Part shown: piece after piece, positions 33,601 through 44,335 of the stretch
How positions within the stretch are numbered: position 1 is the first letter of the stretch
How the letters are laid out: each line of letters opens with the position of its first letter
Assembly (NCBI GenBank): GCA_017506865.1
Contig: JAFCMP010000096.1
Location: 186,001-250,000, forward strand
DNA length: 64,000 nt
DNA from: Tribonema minus
Lineage: Eukaryota; Sar; Xanthophyceae; Tribonematales; Tribonemataceae
Direction of reading: 5' to 3'
Position numbers and translations under genes: made by a program
Notes under the pieces: model-generated
Databases searched by the model: none
The model's input: the letters and a program-made list of their open reading frames with translations, nothing else
What the model was told of the DNA's origin: nothing

Positions 33601-35304
33601 TCGACGAGGTGCGCGTGGAGTTCGGCGCCATCAGGTGAGCCAGCCGCGCGCGGCGCACGCGCGGACGTGCATGAAGTTGAAGTTATAGTTGTGACGAGGT
33701 GCGCGTGGAGTTCGGCGCCCATCAGGTGAGCCAGCCGCGCGGCGCGACGGGCATGAAGTTGAAGTAATAGTTGAAGTGTCATATGGCTGGTACAGCTGCA
33801 CTGGTGGGCGTGTGGCAGCCTGCGGGCGCGCTCTCGCGGGTCTTCCCGTCGGTGGCAGCGGCTCAGGAGGGGTTTGCTGTGCGTGTGCCTTTTTCCTTGC
33901 CACATGGGGCTTGGTATGCATCTGTCAGGCTCCGGTCACTCCACCGAGTCTTCCCGTCTTTGGCAGCGGCTGGTGAGAGGATCGCTGTGCGCATCATTTT
34001 CTCCTTGCCATATGTGGCATGCGGCGGGAGCGGTTGCCCTCTGATGGCGGCAACTGGAAACAGATCGGCATCGAGCGCAGGCTTCTGCAGTTGAGCAAAA
34101 GCGCATCATGTCCAGGGACGGCATGTGACCAGTAATGCTGCTCGTCAGTTCCTTTCGGTTGCAATTCCTCTTGTTCAGGGCTTGGTTTTCCTGTCTCGCA
34201 GTATCTGGCAACAAAATGGTCACAATGGCCAATGGCCGGGGTAGCAGTTGAGGGCTGGTGGCGGTCCGCCACAGCAGTGGCATGTATTTGCGAAGACCGC
34301 AGACGGCGCGCCTGCGCCTTGCACGTCAAATTCAGTTCTCACAGATTCCGCCGTCATCTGGCGAGCGGACCGCACGCACACTTCCCAAGCCTGCACTTGG
34401 GCTGCCTGACCGTCAAACTGGATGCCTCGAATCCGCGCTACTGCGGCATTGCTTGGCTGGTCGTTGCTGTGGCAGTGCTCAGTGTGCGCGGCGCGTGCGC
34501 AGGCTGCTGTGGCGCCGCTCGCTCGCACTTTCTTGCACCTCCGCGAGCACTGCACGAATGTGCCTGTACTTGTCGCCGCCCACGCCCGTTGAGGCGCGGG
34601 CACTCTGGGTGGCCATTGCGCACCTTGCCGTGTGCAAGAGAGAGGCGCGCTTGTCAGGCGTGCGCACCACGCCCCGCTGTTGTATGACCCAGTTTCATCA
34701 TCGCCCGCGTCTCATCACTCTTCTCCTGGCATGGCACTCTGCGCGCTGCGCCGACGCGTGCACTGCAGCACCGGTGCCGTCGCGCAGCGCACCCCTCCGC
34801 ATGCCATCCCCCCCCCCCCTCTCATCCCCCCCGTCTTGCTGCTCCACTCATGGTCTTGCTCCCCCTCTCTGACGCATGCGCCCCTCTCCTCATCCTCACC
34901 GTTCCTGTGTCATGGCTCCGCACGTCGCCTCTCACGCTCTCAGCGGCGTCCGATGCGCCGTACTCCATTCTTTGCAGGTCGTAGACCAAAATTTCATGTT
35001 TAAACAACTGACATTAAAGGACAAATCAAGACTTTGACGGCAGATGTTGGGACCAATATATAGAAATGGTTACGTAGACTGTGCCTGGTGACTGCATTCT
35101 AATGAATGCCGCGCCGCCGCCCGTAGCAGCGCGGACGCGATGGATCGCATCGTCGCGCGCCCTGCGGTGCTGGATTGCGCCGGCGCGCTGTGCCTCTCGG
35201 ACGCGGACGTCAAGGCGAGCGTCCTCGCGGTGCGCGGCGCCGTGGACTCCGCATGGGGCCTCCCCGCGGAACCGCTATGCCAGCTGCTGCGCCAGGTCAC
35301 GTAG
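30654..35304 (+). CDS. Maf/HAM1-like nucleoside triphosphate pyrophosphatase with long N-terminal extension
   Basis: Four exons, 30654-30956, 31712-31902, 33302-33634 and 35130-35304, join in matching phases (0, 2, 2) and encode 333 aa. The Maf domain starts near residue 126 (LPLVLGTPGTHAKAILEALG), continues with the central ALVTTAQLVCL strand and VYYTAVAVTNSETG, and ends VLDCAGALCLSDADVKASVL ... DSAWGLPAEPL, matching the family's CAGG...DSVxGLP end. Known: Maf proteins hydrolyse non-canonical or modified nucleotides. Odd points: about 125 residues of extra N-terminus including SPCSKMLWMPRKPSHPDVKV, a Gly-rich insert after LQEEE, and the usual S-x-S-P-R-R start is replaced by GTPGTHA, so catalytic competence is uncertain. 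Linking exon 1 to the Maf exons rests on phase and context. Confidence 0.75.
33603..33775 (+). repeat. Ghost copy of Maf exon 3 donor edge
   Basis: The stretch GACGAGGTGCGCGTGGAGTT...CATCAGGTGAGCCAGCCGCG, ending with ATGAAGTTGAAGT, occurs at 33603 (real donor at 33635) and again 91 bp later at about 33694. The ghost has one extra C that breaks the frame. Confidence 0.92.
33810..34030 (+). repeat. Two-copy tandem repeat in Maf intron 3
   Basis: Segments containing GGTCTTCCCGTCGGTGGCAG and GAGTCTTCCCGTCTTTGGCA, followed by similar GCTGTGCG...TCCTTGCCATATG flanks, repeat about 115-120 bp apart. Confidence 0.75.
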
Positions 35305-35530
35305 GCGCGCGCGGCTGCGGCGGCGCGGCGGCGGCATCGCAGCGGCAGCACGGCGGTAACGGTGGCGCAGCAGCGGCAGCGCGGCGGCGGCAGCGCGGCG
35401 GCTGCATCGCAGCGGCAGCACGGCGGTAGCGGCGGCGCGGCAGCGGCAGCGCGGCGGCGGCAGCGCGGCAGCGGCGGCGGCGCGGCGGCGGCGGCGGCGG
35501 CGGCGCGGGCAGCGGCGCCGCCCGCATAGA
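35305..35530. repeat. GCG/CAGCGGC minisatellite after the Maf gene
   Basis: About 225 bp of interleaved CAGCGGCAGCACGGCGGTA-type and GCGGCGGCG units directly follow the Maf stop. Low-complexity frames here are not genes. Confidence 0.9.
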
Positions 35531-37230
35531 CGGCCGTCCGCGGTCCCCTTCAGGTCACATTAGGCGGCGGCGCGGCACGCGCGCCCTTTGAGCGTCCGCC
35601 CAGTTGTTTGTACAGTACGGAGATTCAAGTGCATGCATTGCGCTCGCGCATGGAGCGAGGGGTGGGGGGTAGGGGGCCTTTCTTGATGGCTGTGCCTTCT
35701 AGGGGGATAGTGCGTACCCGGTGGGGGGGTCAGAGGCCCCTCATGGCAATTGCGGGAGTGGTCAGGGAGGGGAGGGGGGGGGGGGGGGGGGGGGCTTGCC
35801 CTGCTCGGCAGGCTGCTCAGCAGCTGTACAGCAAGCGCGCGTGGGTGCAACGGTGAGCTCCAAGGCGCTCGCCCATCCCGAGCGCTGCCTCACCGACGAC
35901 GGCAGCCCTGCACGACGTGCGCAACGCGCCTCGACGCCGTCAGTCTCTCTCTCGCTTCCTGGGATGAGTGCGCCTGCTTGCGGCATGGCAACCCCGCAAA
36001 GGCAGGGGCCTTATGCAGGGGGAGGGGAGGGCGGGGGGGGGGGGGAGGGGTGTAGGGGGCTAGCACCACACCAGCAGTTCCTGTGTTATTACCGGCGACT
36101 TTTTCTAGAGAGGCGCTGGCCGCTCATTGTCTGCGGCCAGCTGCTGACATGCACAAACTCCGCGCGGAAGCTGTCGAAGCGCTTCTCCTTACATAATGCA
36201 TCGAGTAGTGTTTTTGCTGCACATGAAAGGTATTTGTCATCTGTAATTGGTGCCCGTCTGTTGCTTATGGTGCCGCCCAAGGTTATTGTCTTGTGTAGCC
36301 TGTGCTTGTCTGTGTGTAACTGGTGCATTCTGATGAAAGGGGAGTTTTAATCCGCTGGAGTGATGGCATGTGCGTCTTTCTAGTTGCTTGCATGATGTGC
36401 GGAACAACGCTTTCACGCATGGCTCCCCTCTTTTGCATCTCATGACGCACATCGAGGCTGTGATCATTGGATCCAGGTTGTAGCGGCGAAAAGAGGGTTA
36501 TTTGAGGTAGTCCAAACAGCTGTGGCAGCGCCGATGGACCAAAAACCGAAAATTCCGCTGTCCTTCGCAGTGAGGCTCGCTGCAGCATGGATTGGCCTTC
36601 ATGCATCCCCCTGTACAAAGCAGCCCCCCCCCTTCAGTAAAAATGAAAGGGGGGGCAAGTAACTCTGGGGCGGAGGTGTGACATGACATGGGCTCTCAGT
36701 GTGTGGATTCCGTCACAGCGCTATCCACTATAACATGGTATCAATCTGACATACTTCAAAGCATGTGGAAGTGGACTGTCCCAATCAAGTTCGCATGCGT
36801 CACAGTATGTACCAGACATCTTTGTCTGTAAGCGGCATAGTCCACACGTGGCGTACTTGCAGTTTGATACTTCAAGTATTTGAAAGATTGCGCTCAACGC
36901 GCGAAAAAGCCCAGATTTCAAGTGTTGCCTTCAAGGCTTGCTGTAGAGTCTACAGGCACCCCTGTGACAAAGCAATTCTCGATATGCTCATTAACGCTAC
37001 GCACATGCACAGGCACACTAGCTGTGGGTACGCCTGGGTCGCAAGCAATGGCACGTGCTGCTGCGATCGCCAGCACCCCGAGCAAACAGTCCCAATAAGC
37101 AGCGCGTGAGAGGGGGGAGGCAAGCCGCTCGTTTCAAAGAGGTTACGTATTAGATGTCATATGTGATGTTCCCATGTACACCGCGCGCTGCCGCCGACGA
37201 CAAACAGCAGCAACGCTCAGCTCTCGCCGC
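35531..37230. other. Intergenic, no supported gene
   Basis: There are G runs near 35766-35792 and 36020-36050. Short frames on both strands lack domains and splice support. This is the 3' side of both the Maf gene and the PDZ-ferredoxin gene, so the two transcription units converge here. Confidence 0.5.
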
Positions 37231-37754
37231 TCACCGCGTCCACTGGTCCCTGCCGATGGGCGGAAAGATCTGCACCGTGATGTCCTGCGGCAGCGGAGGC
37301 GCGCGCATGCGGCAGCACCAGCGGTCAGCGAATGAATTCTGCTGGCGGTGTGCCGTGATGAGCATCTTCATTTCAGTGAAGTGCAGAAGGAGAACGTGCA
37401 CAGGCGTGTCATGTGAATGCATCACTGTGTTGCTTCGCACGACGCGTGCCGCGTCGGAGCAGTGGCGCAATCGACTGCGCGTGCACTCGGCGGAATGCGA
37501 GCGCGGGAGCTCAAACGCACTGCCTGGAGGCATGAAACCGCGCAGGCGCAAATGACAGTGCTGCTACAGTACGCCTCGCTGCAAGCGCGACAGTGCGCAC
37601 TTGCCAAGCATTTCGGCACAGAGCTGAAATCGCCGCTGCCGAGGTGGCGGCTGCGGCGGCTGAAGCAGCAGCAGCTGCAGCAGCGAGAGCAGCATCAGCA
37701 GCAGCACCAGCGGCGGCGGCCGCAGCAGCAGCAGCGATAGCGGCGGCTGCTGCC

Positions 37755-37823
<69 letters not shown>

Positions 37824-40231
37824 GCGGCGCGGCGCACCTTGTAGACGTTGGTGACGCAGCTGAGGCGGTACGACGGCGGGTTGGAGCGCAGCGTGGAGCG
37901 CTCGTCGACGCTCTTGATCGTGCACGCGTCGGACGCGCCAGCGACGTCCACGATGCACGTGCCGCACAGTTGGCGCCCCTTGCAGTTGGTCCAGCGCGTG
38001 AGCGACTGGTACACGTTGACGCCGTTGCCGACGAGCACGTCGCGCAGGTTCGCGCCCGCCGCGCACTCTATCACGAGGTCCGCCTTGCCCGGCTGCTGCA
38101 CGGTGATGCGCGCGCGCTCCGCGTCCGCGCCGTCGCCGCCGCCGGCGAGCGCGCGCAGCTCCGCCGTGGTGCCGCGGAAGAAGGCGAGGTCGACGTCCGT
38201 GCCGGTCGCCTTGGAGAAGAGGGACATGACAAAGTCGAAAGGGGCGCCCACGCAGGACTCGCCATTGAAGCTGACGAGCTGTTGAGTGTGGGGCGGAAGG
38301 GGGGGGTGGGGGGGGAAGGTTGTCATGGGGGGGAGAGGCAGGCTGCATGTATGTGCAAGCTGCTGAAGGGGGGGCGAGGGGGGGGGCGGGGGAAGGGGGG
38401 GGGAGGAAGGCGGGCTGCACAGGCTTGTACATGTCCGTTGTGAGTTGAGAGTTGAGATGCGGCTATACCCTTGCAACAATCCGTGGCGCTATGCTGCTGC
38501 AGCGGCATGCTGCATCGTCGGCGCCTGTGTGCATCAGGAGCCGCGTCTGTGCGCCCCCCTCAAGCATTGCCTTTGGTGGAGAGCCGAGCGGCAGCAGCGA
38601 CCGGCAGGACGACGCAGCTCATTGAAAAGGTGCAGGTGCGCCAGAACTGCGCACATCCACATTTCACCACAAAAGAGGGCATGCCGTGCGCATTGCATTG
38701 CGGAACCATGGGCAACGTTCCCGAAGGGTGTGATTGATGCCGGGGTAGGCGTAGCACATCAGGAGTGTGAGGCCAACTGTGCTGTTCCTCAGCTTTGCGG
38801 CATGCGTGGCCGAGAGTGGCCTTGTTCAAGCCAGGTGAGTACAGCTGGTTGACCCCGAGAAATTGGTCATCATTTACAGATGGGCCTCCATCGTGCACTT
38901 TACCGAGCTAGCCGCTGCTACTTGCTGGAAGCGTAGCTGAGGATAATACGAAGGGGATAGCTGCGGCTGTTCTTGGCTTGATGGCCGGGAGAAAGACCTC
39001 AGGGTTAGGGTTAGGGTTAGGGTCCCTTCGTGAACAATGAATTGCTCGAGCTGCAGGCAACGCGCCGGTAAACAGCCTCAGCCAATCGATTGGTTGATAC
39101 CTGAAAACACGGGTCTCAAATCATGAGCGTGATCCGTCGAGAACTGGACGACGGAGTGCCGACAACGCACATCCGCACTGCAAAGCTATTCATTCTTGCC
39201 TACAAAGCGTTCATGTGGCATGTAACCTTTCGCGGGCGATGACGTTAGTGAGTAGAGTAAAAACAATAGTAACGAGGAACGTTATCGGAGTGCCCTGTGA
39301 AGGAATGTCTGGTAAAAACAATGGTAACGAGGAACGTTATCGGAGTGCCCTTTGAAGGAGAATGTGTGGTTCTTGGAGTCAACCAGCTGTAGCATTGGAA
39401 CCATCACAGATGCTGAGGTGTCATGCATTTCTGTACTTCAACTGCGCAATACCACTGCAAATTGCACGTTGTCAAAGGAGTATGAGGTCAAGTGGGGCCC
39501 AGATCCTGCAGCGGTACATCATTGCCGCGGTCTTGTCGACCATTTCACATCAAACATGTGAGCAATTTCTACATGCCGCAAGTGTACCCCGTTGACTGCT
39601 GGACCACCGCGTACACTCAAGCTCAAGTAGATTGTTGCTCTTCTGCTGCAAATAATTTCTTGAACACTTGCTGGGAGCAGCGCATCACGCAATGTCTGCA
39701 CAGCACCAGACCTGGAGCTGGTGGTAAACATGATCCATCACGAGCATCGCAAGATCTTGGATGCACCCATCATCCGGCTGCATGCCAGGCAGTTGATTGC
39801 ACAGATAGCAAGGACGGTCACTTGCTACTCAATCGACTTGGCGTTACCTGGTCGCCCTTGGACACCAGCCCTGTCCTGGCAGCGCTTCCGTTTGGCTCCA
39901 GAGCCCGGACGTACACCCAGCGGAAGCTTAAATCCGTGCCCCAATCTATCCCCGTCGCCCTGCTGATGGTGGCAGTGTGAAGCCTGGGGTCGTCTTCCTC
40001 TGCAGTCTCCTCCTCTTCGCCAGAGTCTGCGTCGCTGCTGGCCTGAAGGTGAGGCCACCTGCGGTGTCTACAGCAGGCGTGTCTGTGTGCATAATGCCGC
40101 AGCCCGTGCTGCTGCGCTGCTGGTGTCGCAGCGGCTGACGTAGCTAGTGCAGGCCCTGCAGCACCTGGCAGGAAAGCCAGGCAGCCAGCGCAGTGCAGCG
40201 CAGCTGCTGCCACCAGCAACGCGCACCTCAT
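37231..40231 (-). CDS. Plastid-targeted PDZ-[2Fe-2S] ferredoxin fusion protein (292 aa)
   Basis: Three minus-strand exons, 40231-39848, 38278-37838 and 37284-37231, join in phase 0 and end in TGA. The N-terminus is a signal peptide (MRCALLVAAAALHCAGCLAF then LPG), as for complex plastids, followed by an acidic linker. A PDZ domain is split by intron 1: FRWVYVRALEPNGSAARTGL, VSKGDQ, then LVSFNGESCVG and FDFVMSLFS. Next is a ferredoxin fold with cysteines at about 227, 233, 236 and 269 in NCKGRQLCGTC ... LSC. The C-x5-C-x2-C spacing matches the ferredoxin-like chloroplast NDH subunit PNSB3 type rather than the C-x4-C-x2-C of soluble ferredoxin. The C-terminus is DITVQIFPPIGRDQWTR. Inferred role: plastid electron transfer or complex assembly. 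Start codons of this gene and the PRPP synthetase are 244 bp apart, divergent. Confidence 0.85.
37753..37822. repeat. (CAG)n microsatellite in PDZ-ferredoxin intron 2
   Basis: An uninterrupted run of about 23 CAG units lies just inside the donor of intron 2. The run sits within a longer GCN-rich tract (37620-37830) that produces false poly-Ala frames on both strands. Confidence 0.95.
39001..39023. repeat. Interstitial telomere-type (TTAGGG)n
   Basis: Just over three perfect TTAGGG units inside intron 1 of the PDZ-ferredoxin gene. Confidence 0.9.
39256..39360. repeat. Two-copy tandem repeat in PDZ-ferredoxin intron 1
   Basis: The segment GTAAAAACAAT.GTAACGAGGA through CGGAGTGCCC and GAAGGA occurs twice, about 58 bp apart. 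Confidence 0.9.
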
Positions 40232-40475
40232 GTGGCTCTTAGGTATACGTAGCACTTCACGAGATTGGCATGAAGTTGAACTATGAGGAAGTTCAGACCT
40301 CGCCTCCCTATTACTCGCCGCACGTTGAGGCTACCTGCGTTGCCGCCGTATCAGTGAGCTGCTCGTCTGGTATCAGTGCAGGATCGCCAAACCACAGTAA
40401 TCGGCGCGCGAGCAGCGTCAAGCAGCGTGCCTGTAAGTGCAACCAGACCCACGAAATCCTCTTGAGACCCCAGAG
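40232..40475. promoter_or_regulatory. Divergent promoter region, PDZ-ferredoxin / PRPP synthetase
   Basis: The 244 bp separate two divergent ATGs. An ATGAAGTTGAACTATG stretch (40270-40285) is an instance of the TTGAAG motif common in introns of this window. No TATA box is clear. Confidence 0.45.
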
Positions 40476-43400
40476 ATGGTGGCGACAGCAGCCTGGAGGC
40501 TGGCTAGCAGAGCAGCAACCCGGCAACGACCATTGGCACCATCATGGCTATGTGCCAGTGGCACCACAGCGCAGCACAACAGCAGTGGGAATAGGGACAG
40601 CCCCTATGGCGCTGCCACCCTGCTGGCGGCAGCACTGGCAGCGACCCTGTTCGGCGCACAGCAACGACAGCAGCAGCCAGCGCAATGCGAGGAGGTCCAC
40701 GTGCATACGCCCCACTACAAGGACCGCAAGGTGGAAGCGGCCGCTGCCGGTGGCGACACTTACTTCAGCAGCGACTACGATTACTTGAAGGTCATTTCCG
40801 GATCCTCCAACAGGAAGCTGGCGAAGGAAATAGCGGATCTGCTTGGCGTGGGACTGGGCGATTGCGAGCTGGGAAGGTATGCCGATGGGGAGATCAGCAT
40901 CAATCTGGGGGAGCAAGTACGAGGGAAGGTGAGAGTGCCGCCGGGCGTCCCGCGCGCGCTGATCTCACTTCAAGCATTCGCCCTTGTATTCAAAAGCGCT
41001 CAGAGTAAGCACTGCGCAGCACTGCATATGGCGTTTTCTAGTGCGCGTCTGTGGTGTCAATGCGTTGAGACCCGGAGAGCGATATGTCACTGAGCAGTGC
41101 CACCAGTGAGCACATGGGCTGTGCGCTGTCTGTGCTTCCCAACTCGATGCAGGCACCATGAGCCTCAGCTGCCGTTTGCCGGCACGCGCTTGAGCGACGC
41201 GCGCGCAGTGCACATTTCGCGCGCGCGGTATACTCAGTGCCCAATTCTCACTGTCCATCAAACAGTAGGCGCTGAGCACGCCCGAGCTGACCAGCGGTGG
41301 GGGGCGTTGCACTCCCGACGCGGCGCGATGGTAGCTGGCTCCGCAAATAAGCGTCTGAAAAAAGTGGGGTGAACTCGTGCAGGAGTGCAGTGTCTAAGCA
41401 GTGCACGACGTGGGGTGACGGAAGTCGGCACACTGGTCTCACTGTGGCGTGCCGGCATGCGCGTTTACATACCGGAATGCGGTGCGCACCGTGCAAGCCT
41501 TCCATGCGACTCTCTGACCGCGAACTGAATTTATGCCCTTGGCACGTACGTATACATGGCAACAGCAAGCGCTGCTGCCTCGCTGCAGACTTTGTGCGCA
41601 GATTGTCCATGTGCACAGCGTCGCTGCGCGCGCCGTGAGTACCAGCCCAGCAGTACACCTGTACTCTACGAGTTCAGTTGAAGCATTGTCAAATCGGCGC
41701 TCTGCTCTGCAAGCGCCAGTCCGCTACCGTTCGATGAGCGTTGCCAGTGCGCAGACAGTGGCGACAGTGCCGCTGCGCATGAGCTGCGCACCGGCATGCT
41801 GAACAGCGACACAGCGTAGCTCATGACGCAGCAGGTTACCTGTCCTCATGAAGCCCAATTGAAGCTGACTGCCCCAGAATGCGCCATGTATATTCAGCTC
41901 TGCAGGATGGCCAACGGCTGACATCTCAGATGCAGTCCCTTGGCTGATGCACGACGATGACCGTAGCGCAACCCTGAGGGGTGAGCACTCACGTGCGCGT
42001 GGGAGGTGCCCGCGATGTGCAGCCGCTGGCACGTAAGCCTAACCCTAATGACACCCTCTCATACCAGGCAGTGCCTACAGTCAACTCGCCTTGCCATCCA
42101 CGGGGCTTTACGCACCTGTATTTGACTCATACCCCAGCCCCAACGCCTGTTGTCACATGCCCCTCAACTTTGCCGCTCGCATACAAAACGCAGCCGGCCG
42201 TGCGACTGACCACTATTCCCGTCTATCGTTGCCGCCGCCTCCGCCGCCGCTGCCGTCGCTGCCTCCGCTGCCGCCGCCGCTGCTGCCACCGCCACCGCCG
42301 CCACCACTGCCGCTGCTGCCGCCTCTGCCACCGCCGCCGCCGCTGCCGCCGCTGCTGCCGCCGCCGCCGCTGCTGCCGCCGCCGCCGCCTCCGCTGCCGC
42401 CGCCACCGCTGCCGCCGCCGCCGCAGGACGTGTACGTGATGCAGAGCGGGCAGCGCCCCGTCAACGACCACCTCATGGAGCTGCTGCTGCTCGTCTCGAC
42501 GGTGCAGCGCGCGAGCGCCAAGCGCGTCACCGCCGTCATCCCGTACTTCCCGTACAAGCACCACCGCCGCGGCGTGCCCATCAGCACGGGGCTCAACTCG
42601 CGCTTCCTGCTGAGCGCGGCCGCGGACTTTGGGCACTGCCTCGAGGTGCGACGCGGTGCGCGTGTTTTTCGCGGCGTGGCACGTCGCCACGGGCATTCAT
42701 TTTCTCGATGTGTGGGTTTCTTTCGTGCAGCATCGTTCGCTGTGTGTGCGGATTCCGTGCCGTGCGGCATTGGGCACTGCCTTGAGGTGCACGCCTCTTT
42801 CGCGCGCGCGACACGCCGCCTTGGACATCTGTTTCTTGATGTGTGGAGTTTATAGTCGTGCGGCGCGCGCGCTCGCCCCAGCGCTCGGTGCGCCTGTCGC
42901 GCGCGCTTGCGCGGGCCTTCGCACTGCTTTCTTTGCACTGTCTCATTCGGTTACGCCATTGTGGAGGCGCAATGCGACGCGTCGTCGACCGATGCAGCTG
43001 TCGTCCGCGCTCCGCTCGCGTCTGCCGCTGAGTGGGGCGGGGTAGTACTTCGGCCGCCGCATTTTAAAGCCAGCCTGTCAAAAAATGCAATCTCCCACAG
43101 CACGCATGCAAGCACCTTGCGGCGCATTGCCTCAGTAGCAGCCCCGTCGCGATCGCGCTTACTTCCACACACGCAGTTGCACTTCTGCGGAAAGCGGCGG
43201 CAACTTCAACTTTAACTGCCGCAGGTGTTGGGCATCGACCGCATCATCGCCGTGGACCTCGAGCGCCCGGGCTCCATCGCACTTCCACACACGCAGTTGC
43301 ACTTCTGCGGAAGCGACTTCTCACACGCCCTCCCCCCCTCCCCCCCCCCTGCCCTCCCCCACTTCAACTTCAACTCCAACTTCAACTGCCGCAGGTGATG

Positions 43401-44335
43401 GGCGTGGACCGCATCATCGCCGTGGACCTCGAGCGCCCGGGCTCGTCCAACGAGTCCAACTTCTTCTCGCCCGGCGTCCCCGTGGAGACGCTCCTCACGA
43501 CCAACCTCTTTGCGCACCACATCGCGCGCGCGGCGTTCCCCCCTGCGCACGGCGGCGACATCCTCGTCGTCTCCCCGTCCAGCGCGCTTATGAAGAAGTC
43601 GGTGGGGTTCGCGACGGTGCTCGCGCGCGCGCTGCCGAACGCGGACGTGCGCGTGACGACGTTCGTCCACTCGACGGCGCGCGCGGGGCCCGTGGACATC
43701 TCCACCAACGAGCTCATCGCGAGCGGCGACGTGCGCGGCCGCGACGTCGTCCTCGTCGACGAGCTCATAGGTGAGCGCTGCTGCTGCTGCCGCCGCTGCT
43801 GCTGCTGCCGCTGCTTGGCGACTGACTTGCATCTGCTGCCGCTGCATTTGCTGCTGCTACTGCTGCCGCCGCTGCCAGGTGATTGACTAGCTGCTGCTGC
43901 CGCTGTCGCATTTACCGCTGCCGCTCCTGCTGCTGCTGCCGCGGCTGCGGTATTTGTTGCTGCCGCTGCTGCTGCTGCCACTGCCGCTGTCGCCGCCGCT
44001 GCCGCGCGACTGACGCCGCCGCTGCCGCTGCCGCCGCCGCCGCAGACACGGGCGGCACGCTCGCGACGCTCGCGCGCAAGCTCAAGGAGATGGGCGCGCG
44101 CGACATCTACGTCTACTCGAGCCACGCGCTCTTCAACAACGACTGCCTGGAGCTGCTAGAGCGCGCGCCCATCACGCGCGTGTACGTGTCCAACACGATT
44201 GAGCACGACCCCGCTGCGGTCGCCGCGAGCAGCAAGGTGGAGGTCGTGTCGATCGGGCCGCAGCTCGCCAAGCTGATCTACGCCGAGCACGTGCGCTCCG
44301 CGGACATCTTCAAGGAGGAGATGACGTTCGGGTGA
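40476..44335 (+). CDS. Divergent ribose-phosphate pyrophosphokinase (PRPP synthetase-like)
   Basis: Four exons, 40476-40928, 42427-42645, 43395-43770 and 44046-44335, with matching phases (0, 0, 1), give 445 aa. Residues 1-70 look like an organelle presequence (RLASRAATRQR) followed by a hydrophobic segment (AATLLAAALAATLFGA). The catalytic body then begins at YLKVISGSSNRKLAKEIADL and includes RYADGEISINL, RPVNDHLMELLLLVSTVQRA and RVTAVIPYFPY. The PRPP loop is VDELIDTGGTL. Known function: making PRPP from ribose 5-phosphate and ATP. Several usual active-site motifs are changed: YARQD is YKHHRR, DLH is DLE, and PDAGG is PSSAL. It may be a distinct class or a regulatory, non-catalytic homologue. 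The family's usual length is about 310-330 aa. Confidence 0.88.
42768..42800 (+). repeat. Ghost copy of PRPP synthetase exon 2 donor edge
   Basis: TTGGGCACTGCCTTGAGGTG at about 42768 repeats the exon 2 end TTTGGGCACTGCCTCGAGGT, 140 bp downstream of the real donor at 42646. The flanking TTTC..GATGTGTGG.GTTT sequence is repeated too (about 42702 and 42830). Confidence 0.88.
43156..43394 (+). repeat. Ghost copy of PRPP synthetase exon 3 acceptor edge
   Basis: The acceptor and first 50 or so bases of exon 3 (CTGCCGCAGGTGTTGGGCAT ... GCGCCCGGGCTC) occur at 43225, 170 bp before the real exon at 43395. The preceding intron part CTTCCACACACGCAGTTGCA is also present in both units (43161 and 43281). 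After GGCTC the ghost jumps back into intron sequence. Confidence 0.94.
43771..44045 (+). repeat. GCT/GCC trinucleotide intron
   Basis: All of PRPP synthetase intron 3 (275 bp) is a degenerate GCTGCTGCCGCC tract. The 3' 200 bp of intron 1 (42225-42426) has the same composition. Confidence 0.85.

Noticed and set aside
37593..37844. Poly-Ala and poly-Gln plus-strand proteins
   Set aside because: They are created by the (CAG)n tract in the intron of the PDZ-ferredoxin gene.
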